From positions 308,908 through 372,907 of the forward strand of contig NW_020170395.1 in the NCBI RefSeq assembly GCF_000524195.1: DNA of 64,000 nt, read 5' to 3'. The notes beneath the pieces are model-generated. The model was not told the origin of the DNA and did no database searches. It saw nothing but the letters and a program-made list of their open reading frames with translations. Shown here in pieces: positions 28,401-40,600 of the stretch (the stretch's first letter is position 1; every line of letters starts with the position of its first letter). The translations under genes and the position numbers were made by a program. The DNA comes from Echinococcus granulosus. Lineage: Eukaryota > Platyhelminthes > Cestoda > Cyclophyllidea > Taeniidae.

Positions 28401-31400
28401 AACTGTTGTAGGATATCCGTTCCTGTCTCGCGATAGACTTCGATTAACTTGAGCATCGTTTTGAAAGCCGACTCAAAAGTGCAACAGCAGACAGGATTGA
28501 GGACCATACCGAAAACATGACAGAGGCTATTTGCCCAAATTACAGACCCTGCTATACAAGCCCACTCAGTCGCCAGGATCCGACCACGTTGGCGACAGGG
28601 AGGTCTGATTCTTATTACTTGTACTGTTAGTGCGTTAATATAAATGCTACATAGTAAGATGGGTAGACACTGGATAGGATTAATCTAGAGAGCAATCATC
28701 AAAGTACCAATGAAATGTATTGTAACCAGCCAGAAAAGGGTGTGATGTAGAAAATCAAAGTGATTCACTGACTGTAGAATAATCATCGCACTACCTACAT
28801 AGTTAGGTTTGCGGGAACGCAAACTAAATAAGTCCGATTTTGTGGTATAATTCTAGCATCAGGAAATTTCAGCCTACAAGAAACGAGGTAGGGAAAAGGA
28901 GAACAAACCTGTTCACAGGAATAGAATCCAAAGGCAGCTTGAGCACCACTCCCTGCGATGCGTGGGTAAATAAGCTCCTTCGTAGTTGCATTTGACGTCA
29001 TCGTCAAACTAACAGAGGTGATTTCAGTGGCAGTGGAGTTTGCAGTGGTGGCCGCGGTGGTAGAATGACTAACGGCAGAGGGGGAGGAGAGTCCATAGAG
29101 GGGAGAGAAGACAGTCATGTTGTAGGACCAGCAACACTGTTCTTGGTTCAACCACAACTGATCGCGGCATACGCCCTCCCTTAGACTGGAAAGCCAGCTC
29201 ACTCCAATGTCGACCATCACCGCAAACAAGCCAACCAAGGCACCGATCAGGCCCACGCAAATCCAGCCGGAGCTCGAATCCCAGACGAGCAGCAGGCGAC
29301 CCAACAGGGAGTACTGCAATGTATCCATGGATAGCATTCAACTCACTTCTCATCCCACCCATCCACTCGTGGTCACCATTAAACTGAATAAACTCAAGGC
29401 TCGTTGTCTGCCGATCACTTCGAAATCTTGGGCTTTGGAAGTGAACAAGTCAAAAACTGTGTATGGCATACAAGTCATGGCTTTCCTCTTACAAAACGTT
29501 CATGATATCCGTTCAACTGGTTTACCCTGACGGTTGCTTCGAGAGCCTAGAGGTAGTAGAAAATGCAAGTCTTTCCCTCTCAGAGAGAACAAAGAAGGTT
29601 CCTATGTGCGAAACATGACACCATAAACATATTGACACTTAAATTGGGCAATGCGGGATGAGCGAAGGAAGGAACATGAATGTGTTTTTCCAATTAATAT
29701 TGGCATTCCTCGGCGCTGCGGTTGAAGCCAACTGGATGTCACACAACCACAACCATTTTCTAACTACTTTAATCATGGTCAACTTTACGGAAACTAATTC
29801 GTACTACCGGCACATCAACACACAAGGCATCTCTTAAAATGCCGTTAAACTTGGGTACAAGTGAAGATATAAGAAAGAATAGAGATTAATCACATGACAC
29901 ATTGATGTGTGACTAATCCCTGCCCAGCCCAGACACAGACGCCCCTAAAAAATAAAAAAGCGAGGCATATTTGAGAACCACTAGATGACTGTACACGAAA
30001 GCAAAAATTAGTCAGGAATGTCTAGGAGCCTCACTTGTTTTTGACAATAAAAACCTCGGATTTAACATTTATTGTACATCTAAAGTACAAAAAAGGAGGC
30101 CTTTTTTTAATGATTCCATACAAAGAATTTTAAGAACGATGAACCCCTCGCTGTTTATCCCAAAAAGACATTTTAAACGATACAGATCATATTTTTTAAT
30201 GATTAATTAAACGAAGCGGAAAATTTTAATTAATAACTGAAAGATAGAAGCATAAATGTCGAATATTGAAAGCGGACCAATAATGTGGATATGAAAAAGT
30301 TTCCGAAGTTTGACCACCACCTATCGGATATGGGAAAGGTTTTATGTTTTGTTTGTATCCTGACAAATTTTAATGTTCATCAAACATGGTGGTAAACTAT
30401 TCTAAGTGCACAAAAATGCATTTACTGCAGATTTTCACCCACACTAAGACCAGCGATTTGTCAATTATGACCATTATGAGGTAGGACAGAAATGAATGTC
30501 TCTGGTGGACGAGGAGACAAATTTTGTTTTGAAAGGGCCAATAAAAAGATCGGCGTAAGCAGAGAAGTGAACTATTGTGACGATCCTAAATAATGCACCT
30601 ACCAGGTGAGAAATGAAAAACCTTAATTACGTAAGTGATAGGATTGAGAGTGTACTCAACTCCGTCATTTCCTGTTGACTGATTTTGCTTTTTTGAGGCA
30701 GTTAGGAAGTGCTTTTGCATTATTTTAAATACATCCCATAGTTTGTGACTATCGCTAAAAAAGTCTTTTAGAGCAGTTTATATGAAGCTATTAAAAAGTC
30801 GGTCGAAAATTGGCATAATTTCAGAATATGAGGCTACTTTGTAAAACCACAACGTGACAGGACAGATGACGACCAATGGACACCGTAAATGGAATTTTCA
30901 CTTGCAATAATCTTTGTTTTGAAATAAACTAAGAGCCGCCTTGAAGGGCTGAGGCCGTGGTGGATACAATGCTCTCTCGGGTCAGAATCAAGCGTGTATC
31001 CATCTTAAACACTACACATGGATTGGCAGCGACGGCGTTAGATGTGGCCACTATTCTGATACAATTCGATGTAGTAAGGAAGCTGGATAGGGAAGGCGGA
31101 TTTTGCTACATAAATCAAGCAATTAGACGATAGAAATCGTCGAAATATTTCGTATTTTTCTGTAACCAACCTTCGCCTCAACAGTGAATATATATTCGTA
31201 AATTTAAGAAACGATTAACAGTCGACGGATCCCTTGAAGCTCCTGAGATCACCTACAATTTTGCTGAACCATTGGCAATGCTAGTGTTGTGAGTTTTCCA
31301 CTCCTTTTTGTTACGAAACAAACAAATTTCATCGCTTTCAAAAAATTAGCTCCAACGTGAAAAACCACAACACATCAACAAACAATGTGTTAAAATTGTG

Positions 31401-33492
31401 ACAGCATGACTACTTAATGCGCACGAAGGAAGACGTATCCTTATGATGGTTTTTATAATGACAAAAAAGCAAATTAATTGTAGTGAAACTTTGATCCGAG
31501 AGCAGGACAGTGGGTAGTGGCGAAGTAAAACACTAGCAACATAAATTTGAGACATGGTTCAAGTTCTGTGTAATCAAAAGAAATTAAAGAAAACCTTACA
31601 ATAGAAGAAGTTGAGCACTCACAGGAACAAGTAGGTAATAACTACTTCTTGTGGTAATCTTCAAAGACGTGATGAGCAGGGAAATCATGTTTCATATGAC
31701 ATAAAAAGTGGTGGGCTTTTATGTGAATGCAAGCTACGCCATCGAAATAATGTTGTAATTCGTGTTTAAATAAAAGCATACCTAAAGTACTAAAACGAAG
31801 CTTTTAATTCGAAAGGGTTTTGTTTATAACCGATGGTATGACAGAAGGGTTTAGATCAGAGTAAGCTATGTAGTTACGGCGTAGGCGTAGCGCACTGAAT
31901 GGTCCAATGCTAAACCATGCGTGCTAAGTCAAGGCGCAGGAGGTAGGTCTCATCACGCGTGCTAAACAAACCAACAATGAAGTAACTTTTTGCTATCAAA
32001 CCGATGCACCATCATGTATAACGAAAAATGCGTCTTCGAATATGAGTTATGAAGTGAGAATAACAGCGCAGTCGCCTTGTAGCAAGTGTCATCCAGTACG
32101 CATACGCCGCACATTTAGTATGGCATCTAGGTTTGACGCTCGAAAAAATGATACATAACAGAGCAGGCTTTTGAAATGATACGAACGAAGATTAACAAAC
32201 CTTAGCACGTTGCCCCATGCGAGACCGCCTATCACTGTCCGCATTAAGATCCTTCACCCAATCCACAGTATCGTACTCATCGTAGGTCTTCCTTGGTCTT
32301 CCGCACTCGTCATTCGCCACCGAGGAGGTAGAGGCCTGTGGCCGTTCACCGAATCTCGACTCCTCGGGGTCTAGGGTCAAGAAATAAAAGTAGGTGGAAA
32401 GGACTCAGTAAACGCAAGCAACTTAAGCGCGCGAGTTCACAAGTAGGTCAATTGACAGATAAAAAGCGCACACACAGATGGACAGTCGAGGGCGATAGTA
32501 ACATGTATGTGTTGAAGACGATGTGCATGGGAGAATTAAAGCAAAGCGAAATAAGAGAAGGGAAGGCACGACTATGAGTAGAAGGGGGACGATGGAAGGC
32601 ACCTACCAAAAGTGCTCAAGCGCACGTAATCGCAAGGGTTGGTTGGGGAATATATTCCTAGTAGATTCTCTGTTGATTCGTCTTGTGGAAAAGAGGGGCT
32701 CCAGTTAGTTAGTTAGCCAAAACAGTTACGTAAGCGAGCCAAAGTTTGCTGAGCAGGCTAGAGGGTGAGATATTGCTTGAGTTAGTCAGGGGATACCTGA
32801 AGTACTAGCATCCGCATGAGCAAGAGCTTCCAGTGGGATTTTAACGGATGCTTTACTCGAAGTAGGATCCATCGCCAACGGCTCCCCATCTAATGCTATC
32901 TGAGTACCTTTCGTGTTTGAAATAGAATGCACGCCATAACACTTTCGCCCCAATCATCAATAATGGAAAGGAGATGATTCGGTAAATGCCAGGCTTAAGG
33001 ACATTACGACTTTCTCCAAAAGCACAACATTCAAGTCGAATCGATAACCAACAACTACATATTCGTTAAACAATAAAGCTTTATTTCTGGGGTAAATACT
33101 ATCTCGTTCTGTCAAAGGAAAGTCCTAGATCTTCAGGCCGGCATCGATGCGGGATGTCAAACAAAGTTGAATGACGTTCTTTAACAAATTCAAAACAAAA
33201 TGAAACATGGTAAACACGAACTATGTGGGTAAGGCGACATCAAAAGCCAGCGCTGCTTTAAATTTGAAACAAGAAAATAGAACACCAAAGACTTTTCAAT
33301 AGTAAGTGCCCCAGTCATACTTTATATTTCTACAAAATTATAAAGCGAGCATGCATTTAGAGATAGGACAAATAAATACAACATAATCTAAAAAAGGGAT
33401 AAATATTCACCTGAAAAGGTATTCCTCACGCTAGAAAGTGACATGTACTGTCGAGGGAAGCTGACATCAAGCATTTCCTCATCGGATGCCAT
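7473..33492 (-). CDS. CLCN3/4/5-like: CLC-3/4/5-type chloride channel/transporter with altered pore glutamates
   Basis: Membrane CLC protein, probably endosomal or plasma membrane, 857 aa. Exons (minus): 33492-33411, 32370-32201, 29313-28909, 24796-24643, 21499-21276, 20506-20243, 19545-19334, 17835-17634, 12716-12502, 10468-10289, 8494-8328, 7943-7776, 7685-7613, 7530-7473. Junction phases agree and the total is 2574 nt. The start is ATG 33492 (MASDEEML). Family signatures are [55 protein letters not shown], the CBS1 motif NGFPVVES and the CBS2 motif [25 protein letters not shown]2 and the N-terminal DW motif point to the CLC-3/4/5 branch. Oddities: GSGIPE is GSGIAE (271-276), GKEGP is GNDGP with Asp315 at the gating-Glu position, and the proton-Glu position is Val372. 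The spacing of 57 residues equals that in CLC-5. The pore Tyr (614) is kept. The first luminal/extracellular loop is long with three sequons. The protein stops nine residues after ITKKD. Confidence 0.93.
10072..10171. other. assembly gap of 100 N
   Basis: A run of exactly 100 N inside a CLC intron. The round size suggests a placeholder of unknown true length. Confidence 0.97.
11530..11860 (+). repeat. dispersed repeat, copy 1
   Basis: First of three diverged copies of an unnamed repeat, all in the same orientation inside CLC introns. Landmarks are GGTTTTATGCATAGCCCGCT near 11534, CATGTGTCAGTCTGCTGG near 11606 and CCCAGTTTAACTCGATTTC near 11738. The core matches copy 2 and the tail matches copy 3. 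It has no intact open frame. Confidence 0.65.
18110..18320 (+). repeat. dispersed repeat, copy 2
   Basis: Second copy, with GGTTTTAGGCATAGCGCGCT near 18115 and CATGTGCCAGTCTGTTGG near 18214, closely following the order of copy 1. The tail shared by copies 1 and 3 is not evident. Confidence 0.65.
22662..22761. other. assembly gap of 100 N
   Basis: A run of exactly 100 N inside the CLC intron between the exons at 24643-24796 and 21276-21499. Confidence 0.97.
25600..25880 (+). repeat. dispersed repeat, copy 3
   Basis: Third and most diverged copy. The segment AACTCTCAGTTC near 25706 and the tail CCCAATTTAACTCAG near 25778, followed by TCTCGTACAACC, align with the corresponding part of copy 1 (tail near 11738). 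Confidence 0.5.
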
Positions 33493-34918
33493 TTTATGGC
33501 GCTTGAAGAACCTGAATTTGCGCGCAATTTTAACAGATACGCCTCAGCTAAAATGTTCCAAAAGGTTACATTCGAATAATTGAAGAAAAGGGCCCCAGAA
33601 AAAACTTATTTGGGGCAAACCCTATTACTCGGATATTCAGCAACATTACGTTAGGCACAACGCCAGTAGGTTAGACCAGTAGTCAAAATAGGAAAAGGTA
33701 GCTGTGAACGCACATATCCACAAATTACAGTGGAATCAGATTTCCGGAAAAAACGGTAAGGATGAAGAAAAATGTGATGCTTGTTATGATTAAAAAGGAT
33801 ACCTTAAATGAAAACGAAAGTAATGGCAGAAGATAAAATCATACTACCAGAGCTCAGTAAACTGAAAAACAAACCAAATATACAGCAAATGTACTTGACA
33901 AACATCCACGATATCTTACAAAAATCTTATGACACAAAAAATCCTTAGACAAGTGAGAAAAACACCACATGAACGCAGAAACCATTTCAAAAAGCTACCC
34001 AAAAAAAAACAGGGGAGTGTCAAATCTATGGCTAATCCAATACACGCCGACGGGGTTTAGCAACTCGGGCACTACAACAGCAAATCGACGTATGAACAAA
34101 GGGGAAGCTATAACCTATAGAAAATCGTAATAATGCGCATCAAAAATCACATGCATAGGCTGTGGCAAAGTTGAAAGAAATGAAGAGCACAAATGCAAAC
34201 GATATATTACAACCACTAATGGTGACTTTAACGCCCAGAAAGCCTTGAGCTTGTTAAACAAGTGATGCAAACGAAAAATTTGGCAGGTTTAGCTGGCTAC
34301 ATGGATAGCAAAAACATCAAGAATTTAAAAGACCTAAATAAAAGGTTTTAAAAGACAGCTCAGTGCTGTGAAAGAAAAACCAAGTATTTTGATCTGATGC
34401 TAAGTAAAGTATGAACAATACCAGATGTAGCTTAATCACACGTCTTAAATTCATTTTAGGTAGAAAATCAAGCGTATGTAAAAAATTTACTTAAAAATGC
34501 GGTAACGGAAACGAACCAGCAACCATTATTGCAAGATGCCTGGTTTGTTAAACATGGATTTTAATAAATGCCTGTTAACGTCACTTTGTAGCGTCCAAAA
34601 TGTGTAATTCTTCCATTAAACCAAAAAACACTTTAGCAGTTTTAAAAACAATGTATGGGATATCGACCTTGTTGTGGCCTTATTGTCACCTCAGCTTTGA
34701 CGACACAAGCTGGGTTTTGCTTTCAAATCGGTAACTAAATCAGGCACCACTTGCAAATTTAGTGATTTGATGCAGTTTGCAGAGCCAAACTGCACAGTGA
34801 GGAGGTAGAACGGACGCTACAAGTAAACACACGGACCTAGAGTCTATGGCTTTGCCCCTTGACCACACCTTGGCTGCGTGGTTAAATGCAAATTTAAATT
34901 AAAATGTAAGAGGGCTAA
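33493..34918. other. CLC 5' flank, no gene seen
   Basis: AT-rich upstream region of the CLC gene, presumably holding its promoter and 5' untranslated exon(s). I cannot point to a specific promoter element or another gene. Confidence 0.45.
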
Positions 34919-36360
34919 AGTATTGTAATACGATAGTGGTTTATCCCTCGGTTCTGGTGAGGCGCCACTTTTGTACTTTGAATTAACCCCCTTCTACCTC
35001 GCTGGGTGGGCTGGCCTTTTGGGCCATGCCAATAGCCCAGACACCTTCTCCGCGCTGAATATATGTATTCTGCCCGAGAATTGTCTTTTTTTGTCTTCAG
35101 GGAGTCTCAGAACGCTACAGCATCATTTCGTTTTACAGCATGTTATACGTTTGTGCATCTATTCGAATCTTCAATATTATACTGCGCACAGAGTCGGGAT
35201 TAAGCAAGTTTAACAGATGTTACCATAGTTATTTCATGATATTTGTTTCAAAATTTGGCAGCTACCTGCATAAGAATGTCTTAGCATTTAGCAAATTACA
35301 TCTAGATGAAATCCAAGTCAGGATTGTAGGTGAGGGCATAAATGCATTCATGGTATGCATGACACCTACCAAATTCTGCCCAATATTTAGTAACCTAGAG
35401 TCGTGGCAGTTTAGTTTGGTCTATCTTTTCTTTGAATTGCTAATGCCCTTGCCTTTTAGGATTGAAAGCTTTTAATTCGCAATTACTTAAATGATATCCA
35501 GTTAGAGTGCATGGGATAATTTGTGGTGCCCCAAAACCTCACTGATGTCGAAAGAAGGCACAGTACTCAAAAAAATACATACATTCAGCATAAGGAGGGT
35601 ACTAGAGGTACAAAGGCAGAAACCAAGAGATCCGTTGTGATAAACAGACGGTTAAACAAACAACCAGATTATTACCAATTACTTACCTTTGACTAATGTT
35701 GTTTTAGCTGGTTCCAAGGTTAAATGCGAGGTGCTAAAATTAAAAAAATTCGTTTTGTTTAAACAAGAAAAACACAAAGATGGCCTCCACAACGTTTCGG
35801 GTTACCGGATTGCATCGAACACATCCCCTTGCCATCAAGTACAATTGTATTTAAAGATGTTTGCAATTTTAAACAGATAATAAGTGACTTGAATCGCTAA
35901 ACACGTTGTGCAGTGTAGCGTTCCGAGACTTCCCTGAAGACGAAAGAAGACACACTACAAGAGCAGATCATATATGTTCAGCACAGAGATGTGGAGCGAG
36001 GCTCCTCTGTCTCCGCTTCCCAATTCCTAGCGTTCCTAGACAAGCCCGGTTGATTCGCTTTGGACATCTTTATTAAAGGTGACAAGATGGATAGGAAAAA
36101 TACAATGTTCAAGAAGGAGGGGAGATGCAGTCACTAGGTAAGGGAGAGGACGATCCGGTTACGAGGTTCGAATTTCCTGATTGCCTCCTCCCTGAAAGGC
36201 ACATTAAAACAACATAAGTATTACAGAGAAGGTATTCGAGCTGCTGGCACGGCACGAAGGCCAGCCCACCCAGCGTAGTACAAAGGTCAAGTCAAAAGTG
36301 GCTCTTCGCCAATACCGAGGGATAAACAACCATTGTATTACAGTAGGGTTTGTGTAAAAC
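34919..36360. repeat. compound inverted repeat (fold-back element)
   Basis: The left arm, about 34919-35125, is repeated in reverse complement at about 36355-35905. Shared landmarks are TGTAATACGATAGTGGTTTATCCCTCGG versus its counterpart near 36350-36320, GCTGGGTGGGCTGGCCTT (35003 and, reversed, near 36260), and CTTCAGGGAGTCTCAGAACGCTAC (35095) against the reversed GTAGCGTTCCGAGACTTCCCTGAAG near 35918. The right arm carries roughly 200 bp of extra sequence (about 36000-36210). A third partial copy in direct orientation lies at about 35520-35605. No transposase or reverse transcriptase frame is present, so this is a non-autonomous or decayed element of unknown class. Confidence 0.6.
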
Positions 36361-37119
36361 GTGTTTGCTTGGCCGTACTTTTTAGGTGGAAAGAGATCCT
36401 TTTCCACCCCTACTTTACTGAGCAAACACTATCGTTACTGTAGGGCAAAACAAAAGACGGATGTCTGAGAGCTACTGCTTTCTATGCGATGATTTCGTTC
36501 TAAGTCTATGAAACTGAGGGTGGAGGCTAAAAAACGTGGAAACCTTTACACATGCAGGCATCAAGCTTTAACACTGGTATTTTAAACAACAAATCAACTA
36601 ATTTTTTCATACAAAATTACATGGGTTCTGATTTTGGGTCTTTATATTATAGTAAAAATTTTTATTAAGCAGTTATAACACAATAAAAAACACAAATAGG
36701 TTCAAATCCGTGCTTTTAAAAACTTGAAGAGAAAACAATACAAATGCAACAAAATTTGGTTTTTTGAAGAAACACATTTAAATTGTTCGACTTGTTTAAA
36801 TCTACTTCCTACAGAAACTTTTCTGTGTGATCTGACCTGATTCGTCAGGTCGCGCTTCTTGTCCTTTCTTATCTCAAGCACGAAATTGCCTTTTATTTAA
36901 TAACGATTTGAAGCAAATTCTTGCTGGGCTTGATTTACTTGGTGCTAGTCTTCGAGGCTGCTGCTGGTCGTGTTCTCAGACTTGACCCTTCTGCTTAACC
37001 AATCATCCAGCAAATAACTGAAACTTTGAGACGTTTATTACCACTTCCCTCCTAAAGTAGTAAATAGCATACAGGTGTTCTTGGCAATTGGCATTCCTTA
37101 GCATCTCATTCCTCCATAG
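36361..37119. other. BANF1 5' flank, no gene seen
   Basis: AT-rich DNA upstream of BANF1. A TTTATATTATAG stretch near 36641 is TATA-like but too far from the start to assign with confidence. Confidence 0.4.
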
Positions 37120-37392
37120 ATGTCGACGTCGCAGAAGCACCGGAATTTCGTTTCCGAACCCATCGGTGATAAGAGCGTTTTTGAGTTGCCTGGAGTCGGA
37201 GAGGTTCTTGGCCAGAAACTCAAGAGAAAGGGCTACGGTATGGCTTACAACGTGCTAGGTCAATACCTCCTCCTAAACAAGGATGAAGAGCTTTTCATCG
37301 ACTGGATGAAACTTATCTCTTCCGCAAACCAAAAACAGGCCAAGGACTGCTTCGATGCCCTTGACAGTTGGTGTTCCGCTTTCATGCAGTAG
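37120..37392 (+). CDS. BANF1: barrier-to-autointegration factor
   Basis: Small chromatin and nuclear-envelope protein of 90 aa, close to the usual 89. In animals BAF dimers bridge double-stranded DNA, bind LEM-domain proteins and lamin, and help reassemble the nuclear envelope after mitosis. The N terminus MSTSQKHRNFVSEPIGDKSV matches the family, followed by the helix-hairpin-helix DNA-binding segment ELPGVGEVLGQKLKRKGY (about residues 22-40), the YNVLGQYLLLNKDEELFIDW helix region and the C-terminal KQAKDCFDALDSWCSAF. It is a single exon with its own ATG. It is convergent with SRP72, whose stop codon lies 263 bp away. Nothing is truncated. Confidence 0.97.
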   Translation: MSTSQKHRNFVSEPIGDKSVFELPGVGEVLGQKLKRKGYGMAYNVLGQYLLLNKDEELFIDWMKLISSANQKQAKDCFDALDSWCSAFMQ

Positions 37393-37654
37393 CACCCCGC
37401 CCCTTTCCCCTTCGTTGGGTTTTCATGCATATGTACATTTCTATTCACCTATATATGGACTCTCCTACCGTTTCATATCCGTTCATAACGTTTCTTTGGT
37501 AATAAGATCAATGTGCATACTATATACACCTTCTTCGAGAAGCCTTCCAGTGAAAAGAAGATGTGAGTGTGTAAGCCACTGGATTTAACCGTTAGATATA
37601 TTCATCACCACGTAAAAGTGGAAACAAAGTTATGTCGACATGACAAAGCCGTGA
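37393..37654. other. convergent 3' region of BANF1 and SRP72
   Basis: Intergenic 262 bp expected to hold the 3' ends of both transcripts. No canonical AATAAA is obvious on either strand. Confidence 0.45.
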
Positions 37655-40600
37655 TTAGCGCCTCTTTCCCTTCTTGCTCTTGTGGGGCTTATTCTGCTGG
37701 GGTCGGCGCTGCGCGTTGTTTGCGCTGGGACCGGGCCCGGTACCGGCGCTGCCAGATCCAGCGCTTGGTGGTGTTGAGGCTACGGAAGCGCCCGTGTTGC
37801 CCATGTCCCTGAAATTCCAAATAACCAGTTGGATTAAGCTGCAGAGCAGATAGCTAATTTTGAGTCGCTTGGTTTACCAAAATAGACTCTCCTGGGGTCG
37901 TGCTCGTTACAATGGTAATGGTTGCGTGTGAGAAGCTTTTACATGCCTAAGTGACTGCAGGAATCGCATCGCGCACGTGTACAGGAATGTTGTTAAAGGA
38001 CATGTAATTTGAGAGACCGTCTGATTACAAAAGATAAAGCGGTGGCAAAACAAAAATCCTGTGACCGTCAAGATCAGTCCGCTGAGCCATTGCTGCTGCC
38101 GAGTTGCCAAAACCTACGTACAGTTACATTTGATGTCATTTGATTACAGTCTAGAAGGGTGGGTAGAACTGGAGAGAAGCATCTTGATATTTTTGACTCA
38201 ATGTTAAGTTCAAATACAGAGGACTCATTCAAGAATTGAGGGCGTAAGGAAAAGGAAATGGCTTTGAGATTGAGGGCTTTCACAGCGAAACAAGGGGAGA
38301 AATATACACCTAGCGGTTTGTGACTGCTGCCTCCGAGATGACACACAAAGCGGGTCACTAAGTTGGTGGGCAAAGTGGATGAGTAGACAGTAAAGGGGAG
38401 ACTCGCCTTGAGAGGCGACAATTCACAAACGAAGAATGGAAGAAATGCGGTGGCTGGAAGAGGTGTGATGGCCTTTCGGATTAGCCTCTCAGATTATTGG
38501 AACTAGAGATGTTGGGAAATGCAGATTATTAACAGAAGAGAGGATAGAGATTTTCAAGAACCGTGAGGAGGCTTTAGGGTGCCTTTGAATCCTGTCTTCA
38601 CAATCATTCTAAACGCAATACATCAACAGGTGGGTAGGAAGGGGTATATAGTACAACAATGAAAACGTATAGCACGAAGGAAGAGGGAGCTATGCGGTTC
38701 CTGTAGATAGGGGAAAGCATTTAAGAGCCACAGTTAACCGAAGAATCAACTCACGGTATCTGTCATCCCCAATATCTGCAAAAGCTTCAAACGATTGTTG
38801 ATCGCTACCTTCAAAGCCATACATATGAAGTAGATATCTCAATCAATTGAGGTATAAAAAAGATCAAGAGGGATGGGATGGGGGAGGGTGCTTCGTGCAT
38901 TGACGAGCACAAAAGCATTGTGACTTCCAAATTTTCAAAATCGTTCAAAAGTGCGCACAGATTTGGTTAAGAAATAAAGGTGGTCTTTAGGCTAGAAGTA
39001 AATGAGCGGTGTACAAAATAAGCTTAACACCCATCCATGAAGTGAATGAAAAAGGAGGGAAAACATGCATCTTAACTCTCCAAAGAGGCAAGTTTCACAC
39101 CAAAAAAACCTAGTATCACCACCGTCTTGCACAAGCAGGTCACAAAGTCGATCGATGAATGCATGAAAAAGAGCTGACAAAGACAGCACACGAAATCTCT
39201 GCATCATCACTCCACTTATCTATTGAACAAAGGCGGTCTCTCCGCAAAGGGTAGACTAATAAGGCAACAGTACTTACAGCTCGGGAGCTGTGGAGGAAGT
39301 AACACCCTGGGGGCCACGCTGGAGGTGCAAGGGTTGGCGCTTGTCACGCCGCTTGCCGCGGTAACCGGTGCGCTCGCGCCTCGGCAGCCACCGCTCAGGA
39401 TCCGGCGGTACGCCGGGCTCGTAGTTCTTCGGTAGCCGAGGTGGTCGCTTCTTCTTCTTGTGCTTCTTCGGTGTCACTGCCACCGCCCCCTCTGTGTCAC
39501 CTGCCTTGCCTCCGCTGAAAGAATTCAAAAAAAAGTCCCCCCTTAATTTCGGGGTCGGTCACATTTGAGGGCTTTTGACATGCTTTGAAGCAGCTTTTGA
39601 ATGCAATAGAAGCTTTCGAATCGCTGCACGGTTGCAAGAATGCTTTTTACTCTAAAAGATACAGAACTACCCGTGAAAACACCCATGTAGTTATGTAGTC
39701 TGAGGCAGAATGGTAACTGCATTCCATTTTAAGGTCAGTGGTATACTAATGCTAGAGATGCGTCGTAAAACGGCTTTTGAATAGAAGTCAATTGTAACTG
39801 AAGCTGTCGATGCACCAAAAGACCAAAAAATAGACCATCAGATCAGCAATAGTATGGAAGCAACCGCCGCTACCAACTTATCACCGCTGGAAGAGCTTAA
39901 ATGATAATAAAGTATGCAACGAGGAGAGAAAATAGCATCCCACCCTATGATCGCTATTTTGGTACTCGCGATATATTGCAAGTGCCCTTTGAAGACGATC
40001 AAATCTTTATAAACGAGAAATGAAGGAAAGTAGACAGTACAGACTTTAGCAGCTTTTTTAAGCCTATCGAAAAAGGGAAAGGTGCATTCAAAACAACCAA
40101 GCAATTGGTTGTACGGTAGAAAGGAGATGCCAAGCCGCATCCTCTTCACGCCTGATGTTTGGATTATTTTGAAGGATTCTAAAACAGCCTGTGAAGACGA
40201 TCAGTATGGTTCCTTACAAAGGAATTGTGATCCTAGATTCCAAAGCACTACAAAAGTGAAGACGGGCCATTAACCTGGCATAAATACTGTTTTAAGATAG
40301 AAAAAAAAACAAAAAAACGAAAAAGGAGATCACCATACTCGACTTATGCTTAGCCGTAACCCATACTTCCAAAGAGGACCAGCACTGGAATACCAAATTA
40401 ATGCACTAAAATATTTGTCTGGAAATCTTGCATCTGCTTGAGTTAATGCGATAATAGCCTGACAAATCGCCTTAAATACAGGCCCTTTAGAGGGCAATGC
40501 AAAATCGGAGCTATTAAAATTCCATGTTGCCAGAATGGAATATTTGAGCGTAAAAAGTTTACTAGGATAAAAGTAGGGGTAAGTGGAATAATAAGTGGAA

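Larger units (their letters stand above)
8495..33410. other. large introns of the CLC gene
   Basis: Thirteen introns of about 1040, 2887, 4112, 3143, 769, 697, 1498, 4917, 2033, 1794, 384, 90 and 82 nt in 5' to 3' order; the last three lie at 7531-8327, just outside the span given. Apart from the three-copy dispersed repeat listed separately and two scaffold gaps, I see no further exons, RNA genes or transposon-coding frames. The many short open frames here lack any recognisable domain. The longest introns are at 12717-17633 and 24797-28908. Confidence 0.6.

Noticed and set aside
36140..36200. tRNA-like B box (GAGGTTCGAATTTCC)
   Set aside because: No A box, cloverleaf or acceptor stem could be assembled around it; it lies in the insertion of the inverted repeat and may at most be a SINE trace.
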